This document shows positions 33,469 through 42,583 of a stretch of DNA of 45,261 bases, piece by piece; within the stretch, counting starts at the first letter, position 1, and every line of letters begins with the position of its first letter. The notes under the pieces are model-generated. The model saw only the letters and a program-made list of their open reading frames with translations. It was not told the origin of the DNA and made no database searches. Both the position numbers and the translations under genes were made by a program. The stretch spans positions 1 to 45,261 of the forward strand of contig CANQAC010000013.1 of the NCBI GenBank assembly GCA_947589345.1, given 5' to 3'. This DNA is from an uncultured Akkermansia sp. Its GTDB lineage: Bacteria > Verrucomicrobiota > Verrucomicrobiia > Verrucomicrobiales > Akkermansiaceae.

Positions 33469-36070
33469 ATACCAGAATAGCTTTGAAGTTGATGCCCTGC
33501 AACTGTTCTGCCCCGGAGTCAATGCGTATGTAACGCGCCTGAGGGCAGTCACGTTCCACGGTCAGTACGATGCATGGGTTTTCTGAGGATTCGGGGAGAT
33601 TGGCCAGGAGCTTCCAGTTCTTACCATCCATCGATGTTTCCACAAACCACTCGCGGTAGGCTGTGCAGTCCGGCCCCGTGGGGACAATGACGATTCCCCC
33701 GATGTTGGCGCGTTTAGGCAGCTCCACAGTCACCTTGCGGTGTTTTCCTTTTTCTGAGATGATAGCTCCACCCTGTGGGGTGAGGGCAGCGGCATGAGTG
33801 ACAATGCTATCCTGTTTTGGGGCGTACATGTCCAGCATCACCAACCCTCCGGGAGAGATGAGTTTGCCGGGAGGAGGCGTAAAGTCGGGCATGTTGTTTT
33901 CTTCCGGATTCAGGTAGTCCTTGCTGTATTTATTGGCGATATCCAGGTAATACTCCTTGTCGCGATTATTCCCGCGCGGGTTTTCAAGAGAAAGAGCCGT
34001 CATCTCCTCGGCCGCCCGGATAACGGAGGCTTTCAGCAGTACCTGCGTATCATTGTAATTGGGGTCGTCTTTCGGGAGGTCGTCGAGCAGAGAATCAACC
34101 ATGCCGCGTACGCGTTCCCCGGTACTGCGGTTATCCTGGTATGCACGCCGCACAGCCCAACTCAGAGCGGGACCGAACGCCGGACGCCGACGCACACTAT
34201 CTGCAATCATGCGGAAATAATCGAGTTTAACGGGTACCGCCTTGCCGAGCGAGTCAAACTGCATGGAGAGCATCTTCTCCATGTCCCACTCCGCTTTCTC
34301 ATTTTCATTGAGGTTGCCGAAGTAGCTCTTGAAGGCCACCATTTTTTGCTTTCCGGTCTTGAGCGTGGTGAGCAAGGTGGGATAGATGGTCTCCGTGAGA
34401 TAGCGGGCGCACATTTCCGGGTGTTTAGGAGCGACGGCTGAGCATATAAAGTCGTTGACACCGAGATATTTGGATGGTCGTTTGCTAAGATATTTTGCCG
34501 CCGTATCCAGGTACATTCCCCACACCGGGTTGTAGAGAGGTTGCATGGTGACGGCCATCTCGTACAGTTTGAGTGCATTGATGGGATTTTTATTCTTTGC
34601 GAGAAGGTTGGCAAGCGAGCATATCATTTGCGCATCGCGGGTGCGCTGGCCGTCCTTATACATATCCGTCATCATTTGCAACGCGCTCCACTGATGCAGC
34701 CCCCAAGTGAGGTAGTGAGGCTGGCGTTTTTCGGAGATGGTGTTGGTGGGGTGCCATTCATCGTCCACATACACGGCGTAGGCGCAGTGACCGGGTTCTC
34801 CCATCGTGAAAGCGGGCACCCCGTTGGAGCAGGCCGAAGACGCGCCGAAGTGGGATAATCCACCGCACACGGCTCCGATATCGCGCGTCTCCTTGGCAAA
34901 CAGACCGGGATAAAGCACATCGAAGGGCTGGTAGTAATAGTTTGAGAAGATGTCGTCTCCGTACTTGTTGAGGGGGAGATAGGGAACTTGACTGCACATG
35001 TCCAAGTAAGCGCGAGCAGGGGCTGAGCAGTTGTCGCGTTGCCAGCGCATGCTGCTGGCGGTGCCGAAGGGGTTGTTGCCTCTCCATCCGCAGGGGAAGT
35101 GCATGAGCCAGTCCGGTAGATTGCCGAAGGATGTGTTGAGCAGTCCCTCATCCCAACTTTGGGCGAAGAAGAGGTAGCGCTCGCGCGCCAGGCGGAAGTT
35201 ATCTTTCACCGGGGCCTTTTTCTTGCCGGAGTCGGGGGTAATGTCGGGCAAGGGAATGCCGGTGTCCTTGTAGTACTTGATCTGCTCTTTAGTGAGGGGC
35301 GTTCCCGAGCCATACCAACCGTTGCGGGTAAACTCAACGGCTACAGCAGCCGCAATGCGACGCTTCACACCGGGCTTCACCTTCACTTTGTCCATGAGCC
35401 GGTCATGGTCCATGTCCTTGTCGACTTTCCTGAACTGCTGCACCATAGCCAACGCAATTTCCGGCTTCTCCATCTCTCCGTCGTAGACAAAGGAACTGAT
35501 CCACGGCAAGTTATTGAGCAACTTTGCCAGTGAGTCGGCGGTCTCTTTATCCTTCATCAGCTCGGACAATGCGTCCAAATCTGCCCGGTGAAGCAACTCC
35601 CATTGTGCAATCTGCAAACGGTTTTCCGGATCGCGTATGAAAGCGAGTATGCGGTCGCGATTCGGGGTGCCGATGCGAGAACGGAGGCGGCTGGTCAGCT
35701 TGCGCTCAAGCGCTTTGGGCTTGCGCCACTCATTGGGGCGGATCACGCCCTTGACGTCCTCCTCGTGTACAGGACGTCGACCGCGATCCTCACCCAGCAC
35801 ACGGTTGATTTGGGTAATTTCCGCACTCTCCGGATCCTTTTCCTCTTCGTCTTCCTGGCCATCCTCAACAACAGGCTCCGGCTCAGGTTCGGGAGTGTTT
35901 TGGACGACTCGCTGAGGCTCGTTTTTGCGTATGTCGATCTCAAAAAAACTGTCCTCTTCCTTTGTTTGTTGAACCTGTTTCTCTCCGCCCGGGAACAACA
36001 TCGGATCTACCATATAACCCACCACCAGCATCACCAGGATGAGTACGACGTAGGATAATCTCCACTTCAT
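33446..36070 (-). CDS. Membrane-anchored transglutaminase-like protein with C-terminal discoidin-type domain
   Basis: An 874-residue protein: N-terminal membrane anchor (5-22, LSYVVLILVMLVVGYMV), a low-complexity acidic Pro/Glu segment (about 57-85), a long helical region (100-380), then a transglutaminase-like core with Cys402 in DIGAVCGGLSHFGASSACSNGVPA, His428 in GEPGHCAYAVYVDDEW and a following HPTNT. A helical repeat region follows (TPR-like, 440-720) and a F5/8-type-C-like sheet (about 760-874: VTVELPKRANIGGIVIVP, WFVETSMDGKNWKLLA, ARYIRIDS). The core Cys-His pair suggests a protease, peptide-amidase or cross-linking enzyme outside the cell. Confidence 0.75.
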   Translation of the reverse strand: MKWRLSYVVLILVMLVVGYMVDPMLFPGGEKQVQQTKEEDSFFEIDIRKNEPQRVVQNTPEPEPEPVVEDGQEDEEEKDPESAEITQINRVLGEDRGRRPVHEEDVKGVIRPNEWRKPKALERKLTSRLRSRIGTPNRDRILAFIRDPENRLQIAQWELLHRADLDALSELMKDKETADSLAKLLNNLPWISSFVYDGEMEKPEIALAMVQQFRKVDKDMDHDRLMDKVKVKPGVKRRIAAAVAVEFTRNGWYGSGTPLTKEQIKYYKDTGIPLPDITPDSGKKKAPVKDNFRLARERYLFFAQSWDEGLLNTSFGNLPDWLMHFPCGWRGNNPFGTASSMRWQRDNCSAPARAYLDMCSQVPYLPLNKYGDDIFSNYYYQPFDVLYPGLFAKETRDIGAVCGGLSHFGASSACSNGVPAFTMGEPGHCAYAVYVDDEWHPTNTISEKRQPHYLTWGLHQWSALQMMTDMYKDGQRTRDAQMICSLANLLAKNKNPINALKLYEMAVTMQPLYNPVWGMYLDTAAKYLSKRPSKYLGVNDFICSAVAPKHPEMCARYLTETIYPTLLTTLKTGKQKMVAFKSYFGNLNENEKAEWDMEKMLSMQFDSLGKAVPVKLDYFRMIADSVRRRPAFGPALSWAVRRAYQDNRSTGERVRGMVDSLLDDLPKDDPNYNDTQVLLKASVIRAAEEMTALSLENPRGNNRDKEYYLDIANKYSKDYLNPEENNMPDFTPPPGKLISPGGLVMLDMYAPKQDSIVTHAAALTPQGGAIISEKGKHRKVTVELPKRANIGGIVIVPTGPDCTAYREWFVETSMDGKNWKLLANLPESSENPCIVLTVERDCPQARYIRIDSGAEQLQGINFKAILVYDNKKGK

Positions 36071-36076
36071 GCTTCT

Positions 36077-36105
36077 TTGATAGCAAATTTCACCCGCTTT
36101 GTCAA
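36077..36105 (-). promoter_or_regulatory. Leaderless-type promoter of the transglutaminase operon
   Basis: Minus strand TTGACA (36105-36100), 17-bp spacer, TATCAA (36082-36077), then 6 nt and the ATG at 36070. The first 12 bases TTGACAAAGCGG also begin the bioB promoter. Confidence 0.75.
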
Positions 36106-36325
36106 GAGAACAACGGAGTTCTTCAAGTCAATCACAAAGAGAAATGGGATCGTTGCCGACGCTTGGCGGCAGTTTGTCCACTGGTTGTTGATACTATATG
36201 TATTGCGATGAATTCTCAAAGATCGGATATCGACGGAAATGTGAGAAGCATCCGCTTCACGAGGCTTCTTGCTGCAGCCGAAAAGCCGCACCGCGTGCCG
36301 CGATAAACGTGGGAACTGACTGTAA

Positions 36326-36682
36326 TCAGCCTTTGATCAAACGGCTCAATATCCACAAGATCAACAGGACAAGGAGTAGAGGTCCTGCCACGGAGATCAG
36401 CCCGATGAAGAGAGCGAGCAACACCGTAACCACGGCGACGAAAAGTAAGACGCCGCGCCAGCTCGTGTGCCGCATAAGTAGGCGCCACAATGACGGATTG
36501 GCCTCTTCTTCCTCCTCCTTTCTCAGATCAACTTCGGAGAAGTGGCGCCAAGTCAACGAATCTGCCCGTCGCACCCATGTGCTGTCCTCTATGGAGCCTT
36601 CAGTGCGCAGACGCAGCAAGTCGTACCCGGTGACAGGTCCTATCTTTTCTTTCCCCGTGTCGTAGTAAAATTGGCGAGCCAT
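36326..36682 (-). CDS. GYF_2-domain membrane protein
   Basis: A 118-residue protein. Residues 3-50 form a GYF_2-type domain (QFYYDTGKEKIGPVTGYDLLRLRTEGSIEDSTWVRRADSLTWRHF), which in related proteins mediates protein contacts. A Glu-rich linker and two closely spaced membrane segments (VLLFVAVVTVLLALFIGL, AGPLLLVLLILWIL) follow. The ATG is 4 bp after the lpdA stop, so it is in the lpdA transcript. Function unknown. Confidence 0.8.
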   Translation of the reverse strand: MARQFYYDTGKEKIGPVTGYDLLRLRTEGSIEDSTWVRRADSLTWRHFSEVDLRKEEEEEANPSLWRLLMRHTSWRGVLLFVAVVTVLLALFIGLISVAGPLLLVLLILWILSRLIKG

Positions 36683-36686
36683 GGTA

Positions 36687-38072
36687 TCAGGCGTGTATTT
36701 GCACGCCGTCTGCCGCCAGCGTGGCCTCATGAATGGCCTCGCTAAGCGTTGGGTGAGCAAAAATCATCGCGTGCAGGTCTTCATCCGTCAGTTCCGATGA
36801 GATGGCGAGCTGGGGTGTGGCGATCAGCTCCGTGGCGTCTTCACCCACGATATGAGCCCCCAGCAATTCCCCATGCTCGGCGCCAAAGAGGAGCTTGATG
36901 AAGCCTTCTGTTTCTCCGGCGGCAACAGCTCGTCCGATGGCCTGGAAAGGAAACTTGCCGACTTTGTAAGCGATGCCTGCCTGCTTGAGTTCACGCTCGC
37001 GTTTGCCGACACTGGCGACTTGCGGGTGGCAGTACGTGCAGCCGGGGACAAGGGTTGGCTTTTTCGGGGTAAAGTTGGGCAGGAACATTCCCTCCACGGC
37101 CTGGGTAGCCTCAAAACTGGCGGCGTGCGCGAGCATCACTCCGCCGATACAGTCGCCCGCGGCGTACACACCCGGCAGGTTTGTTTCGTAGCGTTCATTG
37201 ACCTGCACAAAGCCCCGTTCAGTGAGTTGAAGCCCTTGGATTTCCGGGACAACCGGAACGACACCCACGGCCACGAGGCAAATTTCTGCATTGACCGTTG
37301 TATCCGGCTTGCCGGGTCGGGTGATGTGCGCTTCCACTCCTGCGTCTGTGGTGTTCACGCTTTCTACTTTGGCTCCCGTCAGGCAGGTAATGCCGCGTTT
37401 TTTGAATGCCCGCTCCATGAGTTTACACACCTCATCATCTTCATTGGGCAGGATGTTCGGCAAGGCTTCCACGAGCGTCACTTTCGTTCCCAGACAGTTG
37501 TAAATGTACGAGAACTCAGAACCGATGGCTCCCGAACCAATTACCAGCATGCTTTCCGGTATCCGCGGCAGGGTAAGGGCTTCCTTGCTGCCCACGATGC
37601 GGTTGCCGTCCATGGGGAAAGTCGGTATCTCTCGGGTGCGAGCGCCCGTGGCTACGAGTATTTTTGGCGCTTCGAGCCGGTTGATGGAGCCGTCCGCTGC
37701 CGTGACTTCTACAACGCCGGGAGAAGGAATGCTCGCGGTACCCTCCACGCGTTCAATGCCGTGTTTTTTGAAGAGAAAGTCAAAACCGGAACACAAACGA
37801 TCACTGACTGATCGTGAACGCGCTACCACCGCATCCCAATCCGCTTGCACCCCCTGAGTTTTCAAGCCGTACGATTCTGCCTTCTGAGACATTTTGCGGT
37901 ACATCTCTGCACTCTCCAAGAGCGCTTTGGTGGGGATGCACCCCCAATTCAGGCACGTTCCTCCCACACGTTCCTTTTCCACGCAGACAACTTTCTTGCC
38001 GAGTTGCGCCGCGCGGATGGCTCCCACATACCCGGCTGGTCCTCCACCTATGATAATCAAGTCCGCTGTCAT
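36687..38072 (-). CDS. lpdA: Dihydrolipoyl dehydrogenase
   Basis: E3 flavoprotein of 2-oxoacid dehydrogenase complexes or the glycine cleavage system. The 461-residue product has the FAD-binding LIIIGGGPAGYVGAIRAAQLG, redox disulfide GGTC40LNWGC45IPTKA, the NAD-binding MLVIGSGAIGSEFSYIYN, YAAGDCIGG and the C-terminal dimer active-site part LIFAHPTLSEAIHEA (His-x4-Glu). The start codon follows a promoter by 8 nt. No E1 or E2 genes are in the window. Confidence 0.96.
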   Translation of the reverse strand: MTADLIIIGGGPAGYVGAIRAAQLGKKVVCVEKERVGGTCLNWGCIPTKALLESAEMYRKMSQKAESYGLKTQGVQADWDAVVARSRSVSDRLCSGFDFLFKKHGIERVEGTASIPSPGVVEVTAADGSINRLEAPKILVATGARTREIPTFPMDGNRIVGSKEALTLPRIPESMLVIGSGAIGSEFSYIYNCLGTKVTLVEALPNILPNEDDEVCKLMERAFKKRGITCLTGAKVESVNTTDAGVEAHITRPGKPDTTVNAEICLVAVGVVPVVPEIQGLQLTERGFVQVNERYETNLPGVYAAGDCIGGVMLAHAASFEATQAVEGMFLPNFTPKKPTLVPGCTYCHPQVASVGKRERELKQAGIAYKVGKFPFQAIGRAVAAGETEGFIKLLFGAEHGELLGAHIVGEDATELIATPQLAISSELTDEDLHAMIFAHPTLSEAIHEATLAADGVQIHA

Positions 38073-38080
38073 ATACCACC

Positions 38081-38109
38081 AGCATAGCTTTTGTCCTCAC
38101 GCTTGTCAA
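38081..38109 (-). promoter_or_regulatory. Leaderless-type promoter of lpdA
   Basis: Minus strand TTGACA (38109-38104), 17-bp spacer, TATGCT (38086-38081), 8 nt before the ATG. Confidence 0.75.
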
Positions 38110-38489
38110 GCGCTCTGCCAGCCATGCAGGACAAATGGTTTTGAAAACATGTTTGTTGCTCGCGGATTGTTGGTGTCGTGCATATGATGCAATAAACCAG
38201 TGGGGAAAATGATGGTGCGACGTCTCCCGGGATCATCGCTGCTGATGAACCTGTGCTGAGCCTGTGTATTGTGTCCATGACGGACGAGTGAAAAGGCGCG
38301 CGGTTGTGAAGAGGGGCGTGTTCGCAGCCGTGTCTCGGAAGAGGAAATAAGCGGGCAGGGGAGGAGGGACTGACATCTTGCGGGCTGCGGATGTTGTGCA
38401 AGGCTCTTGCGCGGGGCCGGCTGATGCCCCCGGTTTCGGGGGGGGGGGGGGCCGTGCGTGAGACGGGAGGCGCGAATGAGGGGGCTGCC
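38110..38489. other. 380-bp region between lpdA promoter and bioB
   Basis: No convincing gene. The only notable element is the run of 14 G at 38438-38451. On the minus strand (CCCCC-GAAACC-GGGGG) it can fold after the bioB stop, but no T-run follows. Confidence 0.5.
38438..38451. repeat. Homopolymer run of 14 G
   Basis: Directly visible run of 14 G in an intergenic region 38 bp beyond the bioB stop. Slippage-prone; also error-prone in sequencing. Confidence 0.9.
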
Positions 38490-39452
38490 TTATTCTACCG
38501 GTTCGAGCCCGAGTTCGCGCAACTTTGCCAGGTCGGCGTGAATTCCTGCTCCGGGGATTGTGAGATAATTGCCGCTCATCAGAGCATTGGCGCCGGCGGC
38601 GAATATATCGTACTGACGCTGTTTGAGCACACTCACACGCCCCCCGCAGATGCGAAGCGTAGCATCCGGTATCATGTAGCGAAAGAGGGCGATGATGCGC
38701 AGAGCTTCTTCCGCAGGCATCACGGGTCGGTCGGCCAGCGGCGTGCCGGGGTGCGGGTAGAGGAAGTTGATGGGAATGTTACGTATGCCCTCGCACCGCA
38801 ATTCCTCGGCAAAGGAGATGCGGTCGTCCCAGGTCTCCCCCAAACCGAAAAGTCCGCCGCAGCATACCGAGAGCCCGGCCTGACGCGCACAGTGTACGGT
38901 GTCGAGTCGATCCCGCCAGGTCTGCGTGGTGCATATTTGCGGATAGAATGACTCATTCGTCTCCAGGTTGTGGTGCAGTCGGGTGAGACCGGCCTGCTTC
39001 AGTCGCTCGATGGCGTGGTCTTTCAATCTGCCCAGGGAGCCGCATATTTTGGGAGTCTTTTTGCCGGCTTTTCGGCGGTTTTCAATAAAGCTCGCTAATT
39101 TTTCCACGTCGGCGTCCGTTAATGCTCCGCCGGAAGTCACGATGCCGCACCTCCCTACCGGCAAATCCTCCCATTCGCGCACAATTTCCTCAAGCTGGGC
39201 CTCGCTTTTGAAAGGATATTTTTCGATTTGCGTGGTATTGAATCCGCTCTGCGAACAGAAGCGGCAATTCATGTTGCAGTTCCCGCTCTTTGCATTGATG
39301 ATAAAACAGATCTCAATCTTGTTGCCGAAGTAATGCTCCCGAAGTTTTGTGGCTCCCGCGAACAATTCCTCTTCCTCCATCTCAATCAAGCGCCGGACCT
39401 CCTCCCGCTTCAGTCCTCCTTGAGCAATGGCTCGTCGTACATCCTCTCTCAT
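38490..39452 (-). CDS. bioB: Biotin synthase BioB
   Basis: Radical SAM enzyme inserting sulfur into dethiobiotin. The 320-residue product has the cluster motif C59NMNC63RFC66SQS, SGGALTDADVEKL, RLHHNLETNESFYPQICTT with the conserved Asn-Glu-T block, GGLFGLGET, NFLYPHPGTPL and a C-terminal RVSVLKQRQYDIF. Other biotin genes are not nearby. The promoter predicts transcription to begin within 1-2 nt of the ATG. Confidence 0.95.
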   Translation of the reverse strand: MREDVRRAIAQGGLKREEVRRLIEMEEEELFAGATKLREHYFGNKIEICFIINAKSGNCNMNCRFCSQSGFNTTQIEKYPFKSEAQLEEIVREWEDLPVGRCGIVTSGGALTDADVEKLASFIENRRKAGKKTPKICGSLGRLKDHAIERLKQAGLTRLHHNLETNESFYPQICTTQTWRDRLDTVHCARQAGLSVCCGGLFGLGETWDDRISFAEELRCEGIRNIPINFLYPHPGTPLADRPVMPAEEALRIIALFRYMIPDATLRICGGRVSVLKQRQYDIFAAGANALMSGNYLTIPGAGIHADLAKLRELGLEPVE

Positions 39453-39460
39453 ACGGGGGC

Positions 39461-39489
39461 CTTATACCACGTCTATTCCGCTTTGTCAA
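39461..39489 (-). promoter_or_regulatory. Leaderless-type promoter of bioB
   Basis: Minus strand TTGACA (39489-39484), 17-bp spacer, TATAAG (39466-39461), 8 nt before the ATG at 39452. Confidence 0.78.
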
Positions 39490-39650
39490 GGTATTTCCTA
39501 CCTTTTCGCTAGGTATATGCAGCTGTGCGCATGAACCGTAATGCCGCGCATCGCCTCAAAAGATTTGTTTATTTTTGCTTGCTTATAATTGTTATCTTTG
39601 ATAGAGTACACTCTGTTAGGATTTCAAATTCCCATGTCAAAAATCTGTTA

Positions 39651-39666
39651 CCCCCCCCTTTTTTTT
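39651..39666 (+). repeat. C8T8 homopolymer tract at the start of the Sel1-like gene
   Basis: Eight C (39651-39658) followed by eight T (39659-39666). The tract separates an ATG (39634) from the long frame, which is off by one. Confidence 0.9.
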
Positions 39667-41158
39667 GTTATTGATTCATTGTAAACATTTTATAATTCTT
39701 GCCTTGGCGAGTGTTCTGATACTTGCAGGGGCGGCGGGCTTGATGCTCGGTGGGATGGCACATGCCGCAGACGCGCCCGGGGGAGCTTCACAACCGACGG
39801 AACAGGAAACTTGGCAGATGCGAGCGCTCCATCTCATAGGGGAGGATACGGAGAACGGAAGGAAGGCAGCTATGGAGCTGTTGCAGGAGAAGGCTGAGTC
39901 CGGAGATGCTCGTGCGCAAGCGGTGGTCGGCCTTCAAACATATCTCGCCGAGGATATAGAGCAGAGAAAGAGCGAGGATCTGGAACAACTGGAAGCCGCG
40001 GCGGACAAGGGTTTGCTGGAAGCCATGGAGGCTTATCTCGTGTGCAATTTCGGTATGCCGGAAAACGAGGACAAAATGAAGCAGCTGGCGGATAAGGCTG
40101 TCGAACGTAAGAGTGTTATCGGGTTCATTGTTCAGCGGTATCTGGCACGGGATAAGTCGGATGTCGGTGTTTTTGAGGAGGTTTATGAGGAATCAGGTTT
40201 TAAGGCTGCAGGCAAAGAGGTCAAAAAAAGAGTCAAAAAAGCGTACCCGAATTGGGCATGGGCGTCACTCAAGCAGGGTTGCAGACCGCTGTTGAAGAAG
40301 GTGGGGGAAGAGCTGGGACGCGCTCCTTCCGGCGTGGTATGGGGCTGTGAAAAGGAAGGAATCGAGTACTTGGATACTGCGGCTCAGCAGGGTTCGTTTA
40401 ACGCTCTGCAGACTTTTTTGTCCATAGCGGAATTACTCGCGGAATATCCCAACCGCCTCAAGGAGGTTACCCAATATATGAAGTATGCGGGTATGGTTGA
40501 CAATTTTGACCCGCCGGGCTTGGATAATCAGCGTAAAGGCTACAACAAAGAATACGTGGCAGAATTGATGTCATCCCTCGAAACAATCAAGGGAATCAGC
40601 GAAGACAATGCCGTAGACAAGGCTGCTGACGAGCAGATGGGGGTTCTCAAAAAAATAGCAGAACGGATGAACATGGATGCCAACGAGAATCACCCGGGAG
40701 TGGATGACGATGCGTGGTTGCGCAAAGCGGCGGAAAGTGGTTCCCCGACGGCTGTGAAGATACTGGGAGAACAACTGCTTGCGGATCCTGGAAAGGCCTC
40801 AGAATGCAAGGAGATAATGGAAAAGGCGCTCAAGCACAAGGCTTGGAATGCCGCGTACTACTTGGGTCGCTTGTGTGCGTCCGGTGCAAACGGGGCGCAA
40901 GATCCCAAGAAAGCGTTTGAATACTATTGCGTCAGCCGGGATCACGCCGGGGTGAAGGCCTCGTATGCAGTGGTACACTCGTATCTCTTCGGCATAGGAA
41001 CGACGAAAAGCGTCAAAAAAGCCCGACTGGCGCTGCGTACCATGTTGTGGAACGCTTTGGATTCGTACCGCATGCCGGTCACCAGGGCAATTGACGGCGG
41101 TACGCTGGCAAAGATGCTTACGGCCCACATCTTGCTCGGCAAGGATGCCAAAAAGTAA
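39665..41158 (+). CDS. Secreted Sel1-like repeat protein (start uncertain, possibly phase-variable)
   Basis: An exported protein of about 497 residues. After a hydrophobic signal (IILALASVLILAGAAGLMLGGMAHA) come helical Sel1/TPR-like repeats, clearest at LEQLEAAADKGLLEAMEAYL, YLDTAAQQGSFNALQTFL, DAWLRKAAESGSPTAVKILGEQLL and DPKKAFEYYCVSRDHAGVKASYAVVHSYLFG. Such repeats usually mediate protein contacts in the periplasm. The frame has only TTG starts (39665, 39671). An ATG at 39634 is in another frame and would join if the C8T8 tract were one base shorter; that product would begin MSKICYPPFFLLLIHCKHF. Function unknown. Confidence 0.75.
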   Translation: MLLIHCKHFIILALASVLILAGAAGLMLGGMAHAADAPGGASQPTEQETWQMRALHLIGEDTENGRKAAMELLQEKAESGDARAQAVVGLQTYLAEDIEQRKSEDLEQLEAAADKGLLEAMEAYLVCNFGMPENEDKMKQLADKAVERKSVIGFIVQRYLARDKSDVGVFEEVYEESGFKAAGKEVKKRVKKAYPNWAWASLKQGCRPLLKKVGEELGRAPSGVVWGCEKEGIEYLDTAAQQGSFNALQTFLSIAELLAEYPNRLKEVTQYMKYAGMVDNFDPPGLDNQRKGYNKEYVAELMSSLETIKGISEDNAVDKAADEQMGVLKKIAERMNMDANENHPGVDDDAWLRKAAESGSPTAVKILGEQLLADPGKASECKEIMEKALKHKAWNAAYYLGRLCASGANGAQDPKKAFEYYCVSRDHAGVKASYAVVHSYLFGIGTTKSVKKARLALRTMLWNALDSYRMPVTRAIDGGTLAKMLTAHILLGKDAKK

Positions 41159-41167
41159 ATGCCTCGG

Positions 41168-42298
41168 CTACGGCGTTCCTCCCGCCTGTCCGGAGGGGCG
41201 GTACACGCGTGGGACGCGGGCGGAGATGGAGGTGATGACGTTGGAGGGGATCGTGTGAGCGCGGGCGGTAAGCTCCTGCCAGGGAACGTTCGGGCCCATC
41301 ATTTCAGCTACATCGCCGGGGTTCACATTCTCCAGGTGGGTCACATCCACCATCACCTGATCCATCGTCACGCGTCCCAGCACCGGGCAGTAAGAGTTGT
41401 TGAGGTACACGCGTGCGCCCGTGTTGGAGAGGTAGTGCAGGTAGCCGTCCCCGAAACCGATGCCGATGGTGGCCACGCGAGTGGGCGCCGTGGTGATGTA
41501 AGTGTGATTGTAGGACACGCCGTGGTTGTCCGGCAGCGTGCGCACGAGCGTGACGCGGCTGAACAAGGTGAGGGTGTTGCGCAACTCTTTGTTGAAAGGC
41601 GACGGCATGGGCGAATAGCCGTACAGGATGCGTCCCAAACGCACCATGTTCGTGCAGGGCACGCGGTAGTTGAATACGCCGGAGCTGCTGCACAGGTGAC
41701 GGTACTCAAAGGTTATGTCTTGCGAGAGTTCGCCCACTGCCTGTTCAAAGGCTGCGATTTGGCGGTGGGTGAAGGAGATGTCCTCGCTGGCGGCGGAGAG
41801 ATGAGAATAGATGCCCTCGATATGCAGGTTCGGGAGCTGCTTTAATTTGTCCGCCAAGCCGTGAATGCTGTGCGGCAGCAGACCCGCGCGCCCCATACCG
41901 GTGTCGATGCTGATGTGCAGGTGCACTTTTTTGCCGTACAGCTCGCCCAGAGAATTAAAATGCTCCGCTTCCTCGGGTGAAGAAAGGGCCGCTCGCCACC
42001 CATTCTGCACGATAGCTTCGCGCTCTTCCGGGAAACAGGGACCCAGGATGAACGGGCACGTGTGCGCCCCTGTGTCCTGCACGCGCTGCGCTTCCGCGAT
42101 GGTGGCTACGCCGAAGAAGGAGATGTCTTCATCATCCAATGCGCGAACGACCCCCTCCAGCCCGTGCCCGTAGGCCTCCGCCTTCACGATCGCCATGCGC
42201 CGGTGATTCGGTAGAGCTTTCTGCACGACGCGCAAGTTGTGTTTCATCGCGTCCGTATCAATCTCCGCCCAAGCGCGGTATAGCGAGCTGTCTGTCAT
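41168..42298 (-). CDS. alr: Alanine racemase
   Basis: PLP enzyme making D-alanine for peptidoglycan. The 376-residue product shows [17 protein letters not shown], the PLP lysine in [11 protein letters not shown] (Lys39), [21 protein letters not shown], the [14 protein letters not shown] block, VSYNHTYIT with the second catalytic Tyr region and IGFGDGY. The ATG at 42298 lies 6 nt after the -10; the frame continues to 42502 only through the integrase-tail repeat. Convergent with the Sel1-like gene. Confidence 0.95.
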   Translation of the reverse strand: MTDSSLYRAWAEIDTDAMKHNLRVVQKALPNHRRMAIVKAEAYGHGLEGVVRALDDEDISFFGVATIAEAQRVQDTGAHTCPFILGPCFPEEREAIVQNGWRAALSSPEEAEHFNSLGELYGKKVHLHISIDTGMGRAGLLPHSIHGLADKLKQLPNLHIEGIYSHLSAASEDISFTHRQIAAFEQAVGELSQDITFEYRHLCSSSGVFNYRVPCTNMVRLGRILYGYSPMPSPFNKELRNTLTLFSRVTLVRTLPDNHGVSYNHTYITTAPTRVATIGIGFGDGYLHYLSNTGARVYLNNSYCPVLGRVTMDQVMVDVTHLENVNPGDVAEMMGPNVPWQELTARAHTIPSNVITSISARVPRVYRPSGQAGGTP

Positions 42299-42304
42299 GC
42301 GCGT

Positions 42305-42333
42305 ATCATACGCCCCGCACGCTGGAAAAGCAA
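42305..42333 (-). promoter_or_regulatory. Leaderless-type promoter of alr
   Basis: Minus strand TTGCTT (42333-42328), 17-bp spacer, TATGAT (42310-42305), then 6 nt and the ATG. Confidence 0.72.
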
Positions 42334-42407
42334 CTTTTTTTGCGATGTGTGCGGGAGGGCGCTTCGCACGCCTTTGGAACTCATGCTTCTTTCCGTGAAA
42401 GTTGCTC

Positions 42408-42471
42408 AGCATGCCAGCAGGGAGTCCTCGCGACGGTACACGCCTTCCATGGCAATGTAGCGCGTGCGCAG
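42408..42471 (-). pseudogene. Remnant of an integrase 3' end (repeat copy 1)
   Basis: These 64 bp match 44238-44301 at 61 positions. On the minus strand they encode the last 21 residues of the integrase, from [10 protein letters not shown] to REDSLLAC, including the catalytic Tyr; the three differences are all silent. The sequence beyond 42471 is no longer clearly integrase. Stop here is TGA, against TAA in copy 2. Together the copies enclose hipBA. Confidence 0.85.
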
Positions 42472-42583
42472 TCTCGGCATCACCAAAGCTGAGCGTGTGC
42501 AACCAGCTGCTGCCTTTATTCGATAACAGCGGCGCGCGTAACTCCCGTAATCCATCTGCATTTTCCTTTTTTGCCGCAGCTGA

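Noticed and set aside
36852-37811. 319-residue plus-strand frame
   Set aside because: Antisense shadow of lpdA.
38069-38401. 110-residue minus-strand frame
   Set aside because: Overlaps the lpdA start and promoter; no conserved-looking segment or start signal.
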